This document shows positions 1 through 8,560 of a stretch of DNA of 64,000 bases, in pieces. How positions within the stretch are numbered: position 1 is the stretch's first letter; every line of letters starts with the position of its first letter. The translations under genes and the position numbers were made by a program. Source of the stretch: an uncultured Hungatella sp. (lineage in GTDB: Bacteria > Bacillota > Clostridia > Lachnospirales > Lachnospiraceae); the NCBI GenBank assembly GCA_910579515.1, contig CAJTUV010000005.1, forward strand, positions 62,001-126,000. Reading direction: 5' to 3'. The notes beneath the pieces were generated by a model. The model had not been told where the DNA came from. It was given only the letters and a program-made list of their open reading frames with translations, and ran no database searches.

Positions 1-12
1 AGGACTCCCATC

Positions 13-1221
13 ATGGCAAACAACTATGTATTTGAAGATTCCCTTCCCATAGCCCCCTTAAAACTGGCGGCGTTGGAAAGCTCCACAGAATTGGCAACCC
101 AAGTAAACAATCACATTGTTTCCTTCCGAAGAAACGATATCCAGGAACTTCTTCGCAGAAAAGAAGACTTAAACTATCGCGGTTACAATGTTGATTCCTA
201 CCTTCTGGATCTGACTTGCTCCCGTTTCGGCACCGGCGAGGCCAAGGCTGTCATCAATGAATCCGTTCGGGGCACAGACATCTTTATTATGGTTGACGTC
301 ACCAACCACAGCTTATCTTATACCATCAACGGCTGCCTCAATCACATGTCCCCTGATGACCATTTTCAGGATTTAAGCAGAGTCATCGGAGCCACGGTCT
401 CCACCGCCCACCGGGTCAACGTGATTATGCCCTACCTATATGAAGGCAGACAGCACAGACGGACCCATCGGGAATCCTTAGACTGCGCCATTGCTTTACA
501 GGAGCTGGTGCAGATGGGCGTTTCCAACATCATCACCTTTGACGCCCATGACCCAAGAGTACAAAACGCCATCCCGCTGAATGGGTTCGACAACTTTATG
601 CCTACTTATCAATTTGTAAAAACTTTGTTCACCCACGACCAAACGTTAAAGATTGACAAAGAGCACTTAATGATCATCAGCCCTGACGAAGGCGCTATGC
701 CCAGAGCTGTCTATCTGGCAAACAACTTAAGTGTAGATGTGGGAATGTTCTATAAAAGGCGGGATTACTCCCGAGTGGAAAACGGCCGGAATCCTATTGT
801 GGCCCATGAATTTTTAGGCTCCTCTGTGGAAGGCAAAACCTTGTTGTTAATTGACGACATGATTGCCTCAGGGGAAAGTATGCTGGACACTGCCAGAGAA
901 TTAAAAGAGCGAAAGGCTGACAAGGTCATTGTCTGCTGCACCTTCGGCCTGTTTACCAACGGCCTGGAAAAATTTGATGATTACTACCAAAAAGGCTATA
1001 TTGACTATGTGATCACCACCAATCTAAACTATCGTCCCCAGGCCCTCCTGGAGCGTGAGTGGTATCTTGAGGCGGATATGAGCAAATATTTGGCCGCAAT
1101 TATCAATAATTTGAACCACGATGTGTCCCTGGACCGGACCCTGTCGCCTACGCGCAAGATTCAGAAGCTGGTCAGAAATTACACTTCTGATGGGTATGAG
1201 TATTTTCAAATGTTGCGGTAA
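13..1221 (+). CDS. prs: Ribose-phosphate pyrophosphokinase (PRPP synthetase)
   Basis: Makes PRPP from ribose 5-phosphate and ATP in the cytoplasm, feeding the purine and histidine genes found later in this window. The PRPP-binding loop is visible as LLLIDDMIASGESM near residue 280, and a catalytic-flap-like stretch (GRQHRRTHRES) lies near residues 145-155. At 402 residues it is longer than the classical enzyme of about 315, as in a longer clostridial subtype with an extra N-terminal part. The start ATG has AGGA eight bases upstream at the window edge. It is the only gene on the plus strand before 19188 and converges on the mod gene, with 61 bases between the stops. Family assignment is strong; the exact kinetic class is not known. 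Confidence 0.93.
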   Translation: MANNYVFEDSLPIAPLKLAALESSTELATQVNNHIVSFRRNDIQELLRRKEDLNYRGYNVDSYLLDLTCSRFGTGEAKAVINESVRGTDIFIMVDVTNHSLSYTINGCLNHMSPDDHFQDLSRVIGATVSTAHRVNVIMPYLYEGRQHRRTHRESLDCAIALQELVQMGVSNIITFDAHDPRVQNAIPLNGFDNFMPTYQFVKTLFTHDQTLKIDKEHLMIISPDEGAMPRAVYLANNLSVDVGMFYKRRDYSRVENGRNPIVAHEFLGSSVEGKTLLLIDDMIASGESMLDTARELKERKADKVIVCCTFGLFTNGLEKFDDYYQKGYIDYVITTNLNYRPQALLEREWYLEADMSKYLAAIINNLNHDVSLDRTLSPTRKIQKLVRNYTSDGYEYFQMLR

Positions 1222-1267
1222 CTATAGACTGGTTGGCAGAACCAATTATGGTAAGGGCTTTTGCCAG

Positions 1268-1303
1268 GATATCGCCAAGCGATTACATATGCTTGGCGGT
1301 ATC
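1268..1303. repeat. Inverted repeat at the prs/mod junction
   Basis: Two 13-base arms (GATATCGCCAAGC and GCTTGGCGGTATC) enclose a 10-base loop, with a single T-G mismatch. The right arm encodes the last codons of mod, and the mod stop codon lies in the loop. There is no T-tract on either side, so it is a weak candidate for a shared terminator or mRNA end of the convergent genes. It also marks the outer edge of the restriction island. Confidence 0.6.
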
Positions 1304-3310
1304 CCATTTCCCTATTCCCCATTCTGTTTCATCCCCGCAAATATTACGAATTTTTATTCTATATGGTTTTTTTTCACTGCATATTCTGGCGTCCCAAAAC
1401 TCTTTTGTTTTCACTCCATTTTTTATCACAAATCCATTCTTATCAATCTTAATTTCACTGTCAGAATGCCATTCACCTTCTGAGGCAGTGCAATCAAGGC
1501 TCAAATATTCGATAAGCTCCAAGCCTTCCTCACTAATTTCGATTGGCTTAAATGGCTTTTTGCTGGAAGAACTAAGAGACGCCTTCTGATTAAATTCCAA
1601 AATTTTTTGTAACACACGATCGCTGACAAATCTATCTAGTATAACAACATAGCCTCCAAACAAGTCCTGCTGCATTTGCTCACAGTGAAACGCTGCATAA
1701 TCTTCGATTACAACTTCATCCAAAATACATTTTAAATCACGCAGTTCTATTTCCAAAACAGTACTGTCATCTTCTGCTATAAATCTTTCGATTTTTGTTC
1801 TGTCATCAATATCAATGTAATAAACAATAACCTTTTTTATCTTACTTTCTAATTCTGGTATTGCCTGATGAATCAGACGGTTTATCAGAACCATATCCAG
1901 TAATTTCGAGGAGCTGTCCTCTAAATTGGGAATATAAACCGGGATCGTTCCAAGCTTACTGTCAGTGATTGCACCTGCCCAAAAGGAGTCCAGGGTGCTG
2001 TCGTGTTTTAATCCCTGAATCAACGATTTTATCTTATCCATTGTCTGTACAGGATTCCGGTAAAGCTGTACTCCATCCTTGATCTCAAGCACATCAAATT
2101 GTGCTTTGCTGGTTACAAGACGATCTCGAGTGGTTTGAATCGAATTGATGCCTATATCACAATGGATGAATCTTCTTCCCAATTTATGGGCAACTACAGA
2201 AGTCACACCACTACCGCCGAAAAAGTCGGCAACAATCATATCTTGATTGGAAGATGCATGGATAATTCGCTCCAATAATGCTTCTGGTTTTTGGGTGGCA
2301 TAATCAATCCGTTCCTCCGCCTGAGAATTAACTGGATGTATATCATCCCATAAGCCACTGATAATTCTTCCTTGTAATGTGTCTAAATATCGTTTATAAC
2401 GAGGTCTGTTATTATTAGTCATAACAATCAATCCCTCACTACATAATTTATCTATATTCTCTTGTGAATATCTCCAATGTGTTCCTGTTGGCGGTTCAAT
2501 CAAAACACCAAAAAAGTTTCTTGCCTCTCCAGAACCAGGTGCAGTTAAATTATCAAGGGTAAATTTTCGTCCATCTTCATCTATATTAGAATAATACTTA
2601 TTAATATGCTTTTCAGAGTGTGATGCATATTGTGGATTCCAAATATAATCATTATTACTTTTGTGATAAAAAAAGATGCTATCATGAATTTGTGCAAACC
2701 CCTCTTTTTGAGCGTGTGATGTCGTCCGTTTCCAAATAATTTCACTGGAAAAATTATCCTCTCCAAAAATTTCATCTAACAAGATCTTCACATAATGCCC
2801 AATATGATAATCCAAATGCACATAAATCGATGCTGTTTCACTCATAACACTCTTAATCGCCATAAGATTTTCGTACATCCAATTAAGATATTTCTCCTTA
2901 TCCCAAATATCCCCGTACATTTTTTCCTCAAATGCTTTCAACTCATCAAAATCAAGTTCTTCCTCAGCCTGGTACATCGCTTCTGCAATTTTCGGATTGC
3001 GGCGTATAGAAACCTTTTTCGCATAATCAGCTCCACTAGCAAAAGGAGGATCAATATACACAAGGTCTACCTGTATTCCCTGCTCTTTCAGATAAGCACA
3101 TGCAGACACACATTCCCCGCGAATCACCATGTTGCCGCTACCGCTTTTGCCAACTGTCTCTTTCTTTTCCATCTCATAAAGAGGCATTCCTCGTTGTAAT
3201 ATCATAGAGATATCGTCTGCGCCGCGATATTTTAAAATTCGGTTGAAATTACCAAGAACTGCCTGTCCTTCAATAGGCTCTGGTATAAAAGGGACATACT
3301 TTATTGGCAT
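1283..3310 (-). CDS. mod: Type III restriction-modification system, DNA methyltransferase subunit (Mod)
   Basis: Adenine/cytosine-N methyltransferase of a type III restriction-modification system. The catalytic DPPF motif is near residues 87-90 and the AdoMet motif FGGSG near 364-368, the order of the beta class used by Mod subunits. The TQKPEALLERII stretch just before the FGGSG motif is also typical. The C-terminal part would carry target recognition and subunit contacts. I choose the ATG at 3310, not the TTG six codons upstream, because GAGGAGG sits correctly in front of it. This ribosome-binding site is made of the last codons of res, and the two genes are separated by four bases, so they are translationally linked. 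Length (675 residues) is normal. No simple repeat tract suggesting phase variation is seen. Confidence 0.92.
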   Translation of the reverse strand: MPIKYVPFIPEPIEGQAVLGNFNRILKYRGADDISMILQRGMPLYEMEKKETVGKSGSGNMVIRGECVSACAYLKEQGIQVDLVYIDPPFASGADYAKKVSIRRNPKIAEAMYQAEEELDFDELKAFEEKMYGDIWDKEKYLNWMYENLMAIKSVMSETASIYVHLDYHIGHYVKILLDEIFGEDNFSSEIIWKRTTSHAQKEGFAQIHDSIFFYHKSNNDYIWNPQYASHSEKHINKYYSNIDEDGRKFTLDNLTAPGSGEARNFFGVLIEPPTGTHWRYSQENIDKLCSEGLIVMTNNNRPRYKRYLDTLQGRIISGLWDDIHPVNSQAEERIDYATQKPEALLERIIHASSNQDMIVADFFGGSGVTSVVAHKLGRRFIHCDIGINSIQTTRDRLVTSKAQFDVLEIKDGVQLYRNPVQTMDKIKSLIQGLKHDSTLDSFWAGAITDSKLGTIPVYIPNLEDSSSKLLDMVLINRLIHQAIPELESKIKKVIVYYIDIDDRTKIERFIAEDDSTVLEIELRDLKCILDEVVIEDYAAFHCEQMQQDLFGGYVVILDRFVSDRVLQKILEFNQKASLSSSSKKPFKPIEISEEGLELIEYLSLDCTASEGEWHSDSEIKIDKNGFVIKNGVKTKEFWDARICSEKKPYRIKIRNICGDETEWGIGKWDTAKHM

Positions 3311-3314
3311 TTTC

Positions 3315-6191
3315 CTATTCCTCCTCAAAAAAGCTCACTATTTTTTTATGTGTAATCAAGATCCTTTCATTCTCTGGAAGGGTGTCTTCAAGATACAGAT
3401 AGTCAAACCGCTCATAACCGAATGCCTTATTATTTTGTTTGGCAAACTCCGTTTCCATAAAAATACGTTTATCCTTAAATTGGGGCTCATTTTTATAAAT
3501 TTCACCTTTCGTTTCAACTATAACGGCCTTGTAAATCTGTCCATTTTTACGCTGTATAATCAGAAAGTCCGGCGTATAAATTCCGATATATATCCATTTG
3601 TTACTTACTTTTTTGTAACACTTAATCTTGAACTCTGTCATAGCCCGATCTCCGTTATAATAAACTTCAAGATCAAGATTCTCGATTTCAGGCAAAGTAA
3701 GCACCTCTTTTAAAAATGTCTGCTCAAATTCACTGTCTGTGTGATAGGGCAGGTAATGAAACGAACGATCCTTTTGGGGATGAGAGCTTATCTGTTTGCG
3801 CAGCAAAGCTGCCGCCATCTTATTTGCCGGATTTTGGGTACCCTCCAAGGCTTCAATCGCATCGACAATCTTCGGATCAATTTTTCTCTTTCCCTTATCT
3901 TCCAGAATGATATTTTCAACCATTTCCTGCTCTGGATAAAAATCCTTTTTGTTATTCGTAATGATTGTATTCTTAAAATTTTTAATATTTAATAAACAAG
4001 ATTTTTCTGGTATTACTTCTTCATAAGAAGAAAAATCCTGCTTTGGGATAAAAGCTTTGCGAATGTTGGCGTTTATAAGGGGGATATCATATTTAGAACT
4101 ATAATATCTAACCTCTTCCTTTTGAAACGTTATCATCAAATAGATTTCCTGAAGTTGTTCTTCATATTTCAGCAGTTCCTCGATTGATAATGTGTGAAAG
4201 CTTTCTTTTACGATCCCATAAATCCATGAAAAAAATGTTGCCTGCCTCTCCTCTCGTTCCACATCATCAAATTCTCTGCTTGAAATCTTCATAGAAAAGT
4301 CTGTAACTTTTGTTACATTTAACTCTTTTTCAGCCGCTTGGGCTGATAAAGGAATCCGTATTTTCGGTTCTGCCTCTTCAGTAATAATCGTATCATATTT
4401 GATAGAGAGCTGATAAAAATCAATTTTAGGAAGTTTCAAATACTTTGTACGATCGTATCTTTGCAATACGATTCCAGGGAGATCCCCTTTAACAAATTCT
4501 TGCAAAGAAATATGATGCTGTTGTTGTAACTGGATCTCCAATTTGTCTGCATTATCTTGATTTAAATAAATCAATGCCGTTTCCACTTTGCCTTTTGCAA
4601 CCTGACGAAGACATCTGCAGGAGGTTTGTAAAACCATATTTTGGGGACAATCTCCTTCTTGAGAAAGGATCAGGCCTGTTAAACTTCGGCAATCCCACCC
4701 CTCTTTGCCAATCTGAACCAAAAGAACAATTCGAATTTTGGACAACGGAGTATCAAGGGTTTCAAACTGCATCTGGCTGTCTAAGGGTTGAGGATACTGC
4801 TTATTTCCTCTGTGAAATTTTAAAATTGCATCTTTTGGAATTTCATATTCTGCCGCAATGTGGGATACAAGGGGATATACCATCTGTTCCAGTTTTTCAA
4901 TACTTCCACAATAAATACCAAGCTTTGCTGTAAGATTTCCCTCATACACCATTTCTTTGTAATGATCCAAAAAGTCCCGTACCCCCTTTTCAATAATTCT
5001 GCCGCTATCAGCAATATTTGAAATCTTGACGGTAGGATATTTCAAAAAATTACCAATCCCTTTTATCAGAGGATAATAATGTACAATATTGGTAATCTCA
5101 GTAGTAGCAACGGATAGCTTTTCCGAAACAGATATTTTTTCCGTCTTCTCCAAATAAGGTGTGCCAGAAAATCCTATGACAGAGTTGATAGTATCGTTTT
5201 CTGCCCATCGGTTCACCACTGCCCTAAGTTTAATTTCATCCTTAACTGCATGATGAACTTCATCTATAAAAATCGCCAGAGAAGGAAGCTTTCCAATCAG
5301 ATTCCGAAGTTCATTGGCCTGCCTGTCTCTGTCATCTTCACTTTCATCAAACATGGTAATCTGCCCGCTTTTTTCCTGAATACGGTCGAGAATTACTTTT
5401 TCAGCATTTGTAACGGCCACCAAACCAAACAATTCGGACAGCGGCTGATGATTCGCAATTTTCTGTACATTTGGATTCTTGGTTTTGTTTGATTTTTTAG
5501 AAGTCTTACTCTGATCAAGCACTTCAAAGGATAAAATTCTTTTTATCTTTAAGGCTGTAGATTCTGGAAGTACCCAGGATGGATCAAACTTTTGTATTGT
5601 CTTAAGGCTTGGAATCACTGAAGATTTTAATCCTGACGGTGCGACTACAATAAAATTATGCGCAAAAGCCGGATTTTTGGGATCGTTTTGTGCAAAGTAC
5701 AGATCCAGATAAATGAATGCCGCCATCAAATAGGTCTTGCCAGCTCCCATTGGAAGGCTAAAAAGATAATCTGTATAAGAAACTCCATAAAATGCATCCC
5801 TGAAAAATTTCTTGTAATTAATTGCGTCTGGCGTCTTCTTTATCTGCTCCTCTAATTTTTTTGAGAGTTGCTCTCCTCTCTCGTCTCGTAATGAGGAGTA
5901 TTCAAACAGAGCAGCAGCAGCAGCATTTTGCGTTAAATAGTGGCGAACTGTATTGGATATCTCAGCAGCATCCAAATCAAGTGTGTTAAACTTACCCTGG
6001 CAGAATAAATCTGCAATCGGTTTGCATCTACAATCAATTTTTAAATAAAGATATGTTTTTATTGCCTCAATTTGCGCATCTCTGAGCATACCTTTAGATT
6101 CTATGTAAGCAATCATAGATGTGATTGTACATTCCGAAGATGCGTACCATCTGTTGCACGCATTTTCAATCATTCTGTAAAACATGAGCAT
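3315..6191 (-). CDS. res: Type III restriction-modification system, restriction/helicase subunit (Res)
   Basis: Superfamily 2 translocase plus nuclease that cuts DNA when partnered with Mod. Walker A is at about residues 147-153 (PMGAGKT) and the DEAH-like box is IDEVHH near 310. The C-terminal endonuclease shows PD at about 874 and ETKGE at about 893, a complete PD-(D/E)xK set. The length (958 residues) fits the family and no frame is broken, so the enzyme should be active. An ATG two codons downstream (6185) has better spacing to AAAGGA and may be the real start. Usually mod precedes res; here res is first. Upstream lie remains of another defence operon on the same strand. Confidence 0.92.
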   Translation of the reverse strand: MLMFYRMIENACNRWYASSECTITSMIAYIESKGMLRDAQIEAIKTYLYLKIDCRCKPIADLFCQGKFNTLDLDAAEISNTVRHYLTQNAAAAALFEYSSLRDERGEQLSKKLEEQIKKTPDAINYKKFFRDAFYGVSYTDYLFSLPMGAGKTYLMAAFIYLDLYFAQNDPKNPAFAHNFIVVAPSGLKSSVIPSLKTIQKFDPSWVLPESTALKIKRILSFEVLDQSKTSKKSNKTKNPNVQKIANHQPLSELFGLVAVTNAEKVILDRIQEKSGQITMFDESEDDRDRQANELRNLIGKLPSLAIFIDEVHHAVKDEIKLRAVVNRWAENDTINSVIGFSGTPYLEKTEKISVSEKLSVATTEITNIVHYYPLIKGIGNFLKYPTVKISNIADSGRIIEKGVRDFLDHYKEMVYEGNLTAKLGIYCGSIEKLEQMVYPLVSHIAAEYEIPKDAILKFHRGNKQYPQPLDSQMQFETLDTPLSKIRIVLLVQIGKEGWDCRSLTGLILSQEGDCPQNMVLQTSCRCLRQVAKGKVETALIYLNQDNADKLEIQLQQQHHISLQEFVKGDLPGIVLQRYDRTKYLKLPKIDFYQLSIKYDTIITEEAEPKIRIPLSAQAAEKELNVTKVTDFSMKISSREFDDVEREERQATFFSWIYGIVKESFHTLSIEELLKYEEQLQEIYLMITFQKEEVRYYSSKYDIPLINANIRKAFIPKQDFSSYEEVIPEKSCLLNIKNFKNTIITNNKKDFYPEQEMVENIILEDKGKRKIDPKIVDAIEALEGTQNPANKMAAALLRKQISSHPQKDRSFHYLPYHTDSEFEQTFLKEVLTLPEIENLDLEVYYNGDRAMTEFKIKCYKKVSNKWIYIGIYTPDFLIIQRKNGQIYKAVIVETKGEIYKNEPQFKDKRIFMETEFAKQNNKAFGYERFDYLYLEDTLPENERILITHKKIVSFFEEE

Positions 6192-6216
6192 TCCTTTCTA
6201 TGGCAATAGCCCCATT

Positions 6217-6435
6217 CTATAGGTACCCCAATTCCTCCTCAATAATCTCTGCAATTCTCTTTGTTTCTCGGAGGTTCCTTCCAGTCGTTTTAACAACCAT
6301 GCCATATCCCTTATCTGTCCAAGGAAGAACAATCTCAATCAATCCATTTTCCCGAACTCTTTTTATAAACTTCCGTTCATAGGGATTATATGGCAATATA
6401 GTCTATGCAAGATTTATTTTTAATTGACAATTCAT
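6217..6435 (-). pseudogene. Relic of a small gene following the DUF3696-like ATPase, interrupted by TAG
   Basis: A reading frame starts at ATG 6435 behind GGAGG, runs ten codons (MNCQLKINLA), hits TAG at 6403-6405, and then continues in the same frame for 61 codons to TAG at 6217-6219. The second part contains LPYNPYERKFIKRVRENG and IVLPWTDKGYGMVVKTTGRN, which read like a real conserved C-terminus. I infer that it is the third gene of the decayed DUF262/DUF3696 operon, either truncated by an internal deletion or stopped by a nonsense mutation. A restart at TTG 6396 cannot be excluded. No function is assigned. Confidence 0.6.
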
Positions 6436-6464
6436 TAAAAAATACCTCCACACTTCTTCTCCTG

Positions 6465-7114
6465 TTATATCAACTCAGTCATTAAAATACCCCACTCATC
6501 CAATAACCCTGATGGATAATCGCTCAGATTACCTCTTTTATCAACATAGATCATATGAACCTTCGTTTCCTGATTCACATTCTTTGAAAAAAAGCAATTC
6601 CAATTTTTTCATTGTCTATCATCTCCTGTTTTGCTGCAACTCGAACTCCATTAATCACATGGTCACTATGGGATTCACAAAGGAACTGACAGCCATTCTC
6701 TGATGCCAGAGAAATTAATTTTGCAATCATGGTTTGGCCCTTTGGGTGCAGATGAGACTCAGGATTCTCAATCAGTAAAAGGCTTTTTTCATCGGAAACT
6801 AGCAGTTCCGTGATAAGCGGCAAGACATAAGGTATTCCAAAACCAACGTTTACCGGCAAAAAAGGATCCGAAAGCAGCGGAATACGGATAATCAGAGATT
6901 CAATCAAACGACTCTGCTTCTGAGCATCCCACAAATCAGGTATTCTCTGAAAATCTGGGTCTAAAATAATATCTTCATCTCTCAAATTCTCAACAATATT
7001 GAAGATTACCATTGGCTGAGAGATGATGTCCACATCTTTCGGGTTAAACGGCTCTGTAATTACTCCGTCCTCATTCCTACTGTATAATTGCTCATCTTCA
7101 ATCTCTTTATTCAT
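6465..7114 (-). pseudogene. Fused and frameshifted remnant: DUF262 N-terminus joined to a DUF3696-type ATPase C-terminus
   Basis: Residues 1 to about 80 look like the start of a DUF262 (ParB/Srx-like) protein, with DIILDPDFQRIPDLWD followed by QSRLIESLIIRIP. Without a break this continues into the second half of an AAA/OLD-like ATPase: PVNVGFGIPYVLPLI, then LLLIENPESHLHPKGQ (Walker B and signature region) and CESHSDHVINGVRVA. The first half of the ATPase, with its Walker A, is missing, as is the rest of the DUF262 protein. The frame then stops at 6575, but shifting by one base at a run of seven A (plus strand, near 6586-6592) restores VDKRGNLSDYPSGLLDEWG and a stop at 6465, the typical DUF3696 end. 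An in-frame deletion fused two genes and a base was then lost from the run. Confidence 0.8.
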
Positions 7115-7204
7115 TCAATGCTTCTCTCATGATTTCTATCCATGATTGACCAATCTTATACTATATTCTAACATACGAATCCCAATTTTTCCACCGCCTC
7201 TCCT

Positions 7205-8461
7205 TTATTTCCTTAAAAGCTCCCCATAAACACTCCCATTCTCTGCATTAACCACAAGAAGAAGCTCGCTTTTGCTCCCATTAAGAGACGTCCTGGGGAT
7301 CTTAAGTTCCACGCCGCTTTGATCTTGAAATCCTCTCTCCTCCCTCCCATAAAAAGCCCATACCGGAACCAGCTTTCCCTTTCCGCCTTCTCTATACTCC
7401 AATCCATAAGCCAGCTTCACTTCTGTAATCGTAAGATAACCATGTGGAACCGCTCCTGGATATCCTTCTGTCAAGACAGAAATATCGCTTCTTGCATTTG
7501 TCTCTGCGTCAATCTGACGTGTTTTCATACACTGTTCAAATACCTGGCTGACAGAAGAAAAAGGCAGCAGAAATTCTACATACTCTGGCGTGACTCTTAA
7601 TTCTTCCCTGCCGATATTTTTTACTGATAAGAGTGTTCCATCCTCTTTGTATAGAAATTCCACATATTGAGCCGGATACTCCCATTCATTATCGACGAGA
7701 ATCATATCTTCCACCCTTCTTCGATAATAGAGCCGAAGTCCATACTGTCCTGACAGAGACCATGAGTGATCCTTACTGACAGAAAGCTGTCTCCAGCGAA
7801 CCTCCTCCAGATGAAAATCTTTCATGCCCATTTCTTCCATAAGGTGTTTTGCCCTGCCTTCCATCTCCTGTTGAAATGCTTTTCTATCATTCTCCGACAT
7901 GGAAAATCCAGAAAGATCCATTGCCTCGTCCTCTTTGTTGCTGCCGTCGGAAATACCAGGACAGGACAGCCACACCATAGGCCGCTCTTGTTTGTTTCCT
8001 CTGGCCAGGCTAAGGGTATAAGTTTGGTCTGGCGACATATAAGTCTTCGGATTATCCTGGCTTTTCAGCGTCCATTCTGTGATTCCCACTTCCTCTTTTA
8101 AAAGCTCTTTGATCTCATCCAGCTCTTCCTGCGTATATGGTAAATATTGTACCTCTACCACAGGAATCCTCTCTTTTTCTGGTGTCTCCACACTGACATT
8201 CCCCATAATAGTAATGTCCTCACTGCGAATCTCCAGGGTATAAGTTTCTGGAACATCAGCCTGCTGTCTGACTTTTTTTGCATTTGCAGCCATTCCCTGT
8301 TTCTCTCCCTGGGTCTCTTCCTCCCCCACCCGAGACTCCTGCGCCCCTTCCATCTTTTCTGAGACAATCGGAATGTTCGTCTGCTTAACACAGCCTGCCA
8401 GAGTGCATAAGATGGATCCTATGAGAAATGATGCTCTTTTTACGGTCTGTTTCTTTTTCAA
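7205..8461 (-). CDS. Lipoprotein of unassigned family, downstream of a two-component system
   Basis: An exported lipoprotein: a short basic N-terminus, a hydrophobic stretch and the lipobox TLAGC, followed by a charged Glu/Gln-rich linker and a folded domain of about 330 residues. I place the start at TTG 8461 because GGAGGG lies six bases before it; the ATG at 8479 would put that ribosome-binding site inside the gene and lengthen the basic N-terminus. The protein does not show a motif I can assign with confidence; it may belong to a clostridial lipoprotein family found beside sensor kinases. The 99-base gap to the kinase gene holds a direct repeat that could bind the neighbouring response regulator. 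Likely an output or accessory sensor of that system. Confidence 0.7.
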   Translation of the reverse strand: MKKKQTVKRASFLIGSILCTLAGCVKQTNIPIVSEKMEGAQESRVGEEETQGEKQGMAANAKKVRQQADVPETYTLEIRSEDITIMGNVSVETPEKERIPVVEVQYLPYTQEELDEIKELLKEEVGITEWTLKSQDNPKTYMSPDQTYTLSLARGNKQERPMVWLSCPGISDGSNKEDEAMDLSGFSMSENDRKAFQQEMEGRAKHLMEEMGMKDFHLEEVRWRQLSVSKDHSWSLSGQYGLRLYYRRRVEDMILVDNEWEYPAQYVEFLYKEDGTLLSVKNIGREELRVTPEYVEFLLPFSSVSQVFEQCMKTRQIDAETNARSDISVLTEGYPGAVPHGYLTITEVKLAYGLEYREGGKGKLVPVWAFYGREERGFQDQSGVELKIPRTSLNGSKSELLLVVNAENGSVYGELLRK

Positions 8462-8531
8462 ATTTATCCCTCCATCCATTGATTGTGTTGCCCCTATCTT
8501 AGCAGTTTTACTCTCCCAAATCTTTACCGGC

Positions 8532-8548
8532 TTGTAATCAATTTGTAA
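8532..8548 (-). promoter_or_regulatory. Candidate response-regulator box upstream of the lipoprotein gene
   Basis: On the minus strand TTACAA occurs twice with an 11-base period, the spacing expected for an OmpR-type dimer. It is followed by GGTAAAGA, and the pair TTTACAAAT/GGTAAAGA recurs in front of the response regulator gene at about 10746-10763. The shared words suggest that both genes are controlled by the same regulator. This is inference from pattern only. Confidence 0.4.
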
Positions 8549-8560
8549 AATCCCCTTTTC

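Noticed and set aside
1121..1483. 120-codon plus-strand frame running out of prs across the mod end
   Set aside because: Shadow frame over the strongly supported mod gene, with no ribosome-binding site.
1283..3310. Phase-variable type III Mod
   Set aside because: No di- to penta-nucleotide repeat tract was found within or in front of mod.
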